This document shows positions 61,876 through 64,000 of a stretch of 64,000 nucleotides of DNA, in pieces (positions within the stretch are counted from its first letter, which is position 1; the number at the start of each line of letters is the position of its first letter). The notes under the pieces are model-generated. The model saw only the letters and a program-made list of their open reading frames with translations. It was not told where the DNA came from and made no database searches. Origin of the DNA: Clavibacter sp. B3I6 (GTDB taxonomy: Bacteria > Actinomycetota > Actinomycetes > Actinomycetales > Microbacteriaceae); the NCBI RefSeq assembly GCF_030816895.1, contig NZ_JAUSYL010000001.1:558001-622000 (forward strand), written 5' to 3'. The translations under genes and the position numbers were made by a program.

Positions 61876-62154
61876 ATGAGCGTGCTCCTCGACCGTCCCG
61901 CCTGGCCCGCGCACGGCACGCTGTGGGCGCACCTCGTGAGCGACGCGTCGCTGGAGGAGCTGCATGCCTTCGCCCGCGCCGCCGGCGTCCCCGAGCGGAG
62001 CTTCGACCGCGACCACTACGACGTGCCGGCCGCCCGTTACGACGAGCTGGTGGCCCGGGGTGCCGAGCCCGTCTCCAACCGCGACCTCGTACGGCGCCTC
62101 CAGGCGAGCGGGCTGCGCGTCACTCAGCGCGAGCGGCGGGCGCCCCGCGACTGA
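61876..62154 (+). CDS. DUF4031 domain protein, 92 aa
   Basis: 92-residue protein matching DUF4031, a short actinobacterial domain (MSVLLDRPAWPAHGTLWAHL, then VSDASLEELHAFARAAGVPE and RSFDRDHYDVP). Function unknown. A TATGCT hexamer at 61864-61869 ends six bases before the ATG at 61876, so this gene is probably transcribed leaderlessly or nearly so. It is divergent from the rplU operon. Confidence 0.8.
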   Translation: MSVLLDRPAWPAHGTLWAHLVSDASLEELHAFARAAGVPERSFDRDHYDVPAARYDELVARGAEPVSNRDLVRRLQASGLRVTQRERRAPRD

Positions 62155-62173
62155 CGGCCGCGCGTGCCGCGGG

Positions 62174-62216
62174 ACGACGGAGGGCCCGGAGCGGATGCTC
62201 CGGGCCCTCGCGTCGT
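62174..62216. terminator. Hairpin between DUF4031 gene and RNase E/G gene
   Basis: Perfect 13-base arms GAGGGCCCGGAGC and GCTCCGGGCCCTC around a GGAT loop, flanked by further CGACG/CGTCG pairing. It lies about 20 bp after the DUF4031 stop and 26 bp before the convergent RNase gene stop; probably bidirectional. Confidence 0.75.
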
Positions 62217-62241
62217 GCGGCCGTGCAGGACGGCCGGCCGA

Positions 62242-64000
62242 TCAGCTGGCGTCGTCCGTCGGGGCCGGCGTCGTCAGCGTCGCGGTCGAGACGCGGCGGC
62301 TGCGCGAGCGGCCCTGACCCGGCTCCTTGGGCTGCGGGAGCGCGTCGAGCACGGAGCCGAGGAGCTGCTCCGCGTCGGCCGAGCTCACGCGGCGCGGGGC
62401 CGTGCGGGCGCTCGCCACCGGGATGTCGAGGATCTGCACGGGCTCGAGGCGGATCGCCTCGCGCGGCTCCAGCGTCGAGAGCGCGGGCTCCTCGACAGCG
62501 GCGTCCGCCGGCGTGGGGTCCTCGACGGGCCGCGCCGGCTCCTCGGCGAGGGGCGCCTCGGGCTCCGTGCGCTCCGGCTCCGCGGTCGCGGACGACGCGC
62601 GTCCCCGGCCGCCGCGGCTGCGACGCGGGCGATCGCCTCGCGGCTGCTCCTCCGCGGCGGCGGCCTCGGGTGCGGCGCGCCCCGCGTCCACCGTCTCCTC
62701 CGGCGTGCGCACGACGTCCTCGACGCGGTCGATGGCGTCGTTCACCGTCTGGATGGTGCTCGTCGCGATCTTCGCGAGGGCCGAGCGCGCATCCTCGGTG
62801 ATGCTGTGCGTGCTGGCCGCGGGGGTCCGCTGCTGCTGCTGCTGCTGCTGGGCCTGGCCGCCGCCGGTGCCCCGACCGCCGCCGGTGGGCCCGCCGCCGT
62901 TGCCGCCGGCGCCGTGCTCCTGGCCCTTGCCGCCGCGACGACGCCCCTGGCCCTGCACGGGCTCCTGGGGGGTCTGCTTGTGGGCCATGAGCGGGTCGTG
63001 GTGGATGATGATCCCCCGGCCGGCGCACGTCTCGCAGTTCTCCGAGAAGGACTCCAGGAGCCCGAGGCCCAGCTTCTTGCGGGTCATCTGCACGAGGCCG
63101 AGCGAGGTGACCTCGGCGACCTGGTGCTTGGTGCGGTCACGGCTGAGGCACTCCACCAGGCGGCGGAGCACGAGGTCGCGGTTGGTCTCGAGGACCATGT
63201 CGATGAAGTCGACGACGATGATGCCGCCGATGTCGCGCAGGCGCATCTGGCGGACGATCTCCTCCGCCGCCTCGAGGTTGTTCTTGGTGACCGTCTCCTC
63301 GAGGTTGCCGCCGGATCCCACGAACTTGCCCGTGTTGACGTCGACCACGGTCATGGCCTCGGTGCGGTCGATGACGAGAGACCCGCCGGAGGGCAGCCAG
63401 ACCTTGCGGTCGAGCGCCTTCTCGATCTGCTCGCTGATGCGGTGCTCGTCGAAGGAGTCCCTCTCGCCGCGGTACGTCTGCACCCGGTCGATGAGGTCGG
63501 GCGCCACGCCGCGGAGGTAGCCCTCGATGATCTCCTGGGCGTCGCCGCCGTCGATCACGAGCTCGCGGAAGTCCTCGTTGAAGACGTCGCGGATGATCTT
63601 CAGCAGCAGGTCGGGCTCGGAGTGCAGGAGCGCGGGCGCCTGCGCCTTCTCGACCTGGCTGCTGATCTGGGCCCACTGCGACGTGAGGCGCTCGACGTCG
63701 AGCTTCAGCTGCTCCTCGGTCGCGCCCTCGGCGGCCGTGCGGACGATGACGCCCACGTTGTCGGGCAGCACCTCCTTGAGCGTCTTCTTGAGGCGCGCGC
63801 GCTCCGTGTCGGGGAGCTTGCGGCTGATGCCGTTCATGGACCCGTTGGGCACGTAGACGAGGTAGCGGCCCGGGAGGCTCACCTGGCTCGTGAGGCGCGC
63901 GCCCTTGTGGCCGACCGGGTCCTTGGTGACCTGGACGAGCACGCGGTCGCCGGGCTTCAGCGCGACCTCGATGCGGCGCGCGTGGTTGCCGCCGCCCTTG
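62242..64000 (-). CDS. rne: Ribonuclease E/G, 5' part beyond window
   Basis: C-terminal 585 residues or so of an RNase E/G endoribonuclease, which makes the main cut in mRNA decay and rRNA processing. The visible part begins inside the S1-like RNA-binding domain (KGGGNHARRIEVALKPGDRV), continues with the DNase-I-like catalytic region holding the metal-binding aspartates in VVDVNTGKF and VVDFIDM, and ends with the zinc-link CETC. After the core comes a disordered tail with a run of seven glutamines, Gly-rich and acidic stretches, probably a scaffold for partners. The gene enters from the right; its start is not in the window. Confidence 0.93.
   Translation of the reverse strand, partial: KGGGNHARRIEVALKPGDRVLVQVTKDPVGHKGARLTSQVSLPGRYLVYVPNGSMNGISRKLPDTERARLKKTLKEVLPDNVGVIVRTAAEGATEEQLKLDVERLTSQWAQISSQVEKAQAPALLHSEPDLLLKIIRDVFNEDFRELVIDGGDAQEIIEGYLRGVAPDLIDRVQTYRGERDSFDEHRISEQIEKALDRKVWLPSGGSLVIDRTEAMTVVDVNTGKFVGSGGNLEETVTKNNLEAAEEIVRQMRLRDIGGIIVVDFIDMVLETNRDLVLRRLVECLSRDRTKHQVAEVTSLGLVQMTRKKLGLGLLESFSENCETCAGRGIIIHHDPLMAHKQTPQEPVQGQGRRRGGKGQEHGAGGNGGGPTGGGRGTGGGQAQQQQQQQRTPAASTHSITEDARSALAKIATSTIQTVNDAIDRVEDVVRTPEETVDAGRAAPEAAAAEEQPRGDRPRRSRGGRGRASSATAEPERTEPEAPLAEEPARPVEDPTPADAAVEEPALSTLEPREAIRLEPVQILDIPVASARTAPRRVSSADAEQLLGSVLDALPQPKEPGQGRSRSRRVSTATLTTPAPTDDAS

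Overview
The window is a very GC-rich, gene-dense chromosomal segment with the codon use and gene set of a Gram-positive actinobacterium. Microbacteriaceae (Clavibacter or a close relative) is my best guess, from the protein sequences, the leaderless start signals and perfect actinobacterial-type SOS boxes. This is inference from recalled family features, not from a database search. I see no rRNA, CRISPR array, insertion sequence or phage gene. One tRNA (Ala, GGC) is present. Two genes, leuS at the left edge and the RNase E/G gene at the right edge, run off the window.

Left third (1-23 kb). leuS and a pabB/pabC pair (p-aminobenzoate for folate) are followed by a complete cydABCD operon: cytochrome bd oxidase plus its CydDC exporter, four genes coupled by overlaps of a few bases. 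Beyond a 390-bp non-coding stretch with a strong G-quadruplex motif come two acetyltransferases. Next is a small secondary-metabolite locus: UbiA prenyltransferase converging on a type III polyketide synthase / methyltransferase / FAD-monooxygenase operon. The synthase appears to start at CTG and the monooxygenase is frameshifted. A four-gene osmoprotectant (betaine/choline-type) ABC transporter follows. Divergent from it is an SRAP (HMCES/YedK-like) protein that has lost its catalytic residues, next to an App1-type phosphatase.

Middle third (23-46 kb). An aldo/keto reductase, a DUF6504 protein and an error-prone polymerase DnaE2 lie here; the last two each have a perfect LexA (SOS) box although 4.5 kb apart. 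Between them are pnuC, an LCP cell-wall ligase, a dienelactone-hydrolase-like protein and a glucose-6-phosphate dehydrogenase homologue. Then come a FUSC-type membrane protein, several alpha/beta hydrolases, YceI, a frameshifted quinone oxidoreductase, an MFS exporter, hisC, an SDR coupled to a DUF3516 helicase, and a zinc-ribbon SDR fusion that seems to be translated from a leaderless GTG.

Right third (46-64 kb). A fructose PTS operon (fruR-fruK-fruA-ptsH) with direct-repeat operators is followed by an SGNH lipoprotein. A baeRF2-type release-factor homologue lies behind twin GATC-centred palindromes. The rest is a core block on the minus strand: tRNA-Ala, rsfS, a tail-anchored low-complexity protein, nadD, proA, proB (without a PUA domain), obgE, rpmA and rplU behind a clear sigma-70-type promoter, and an RNase E/G with a glutamine run.
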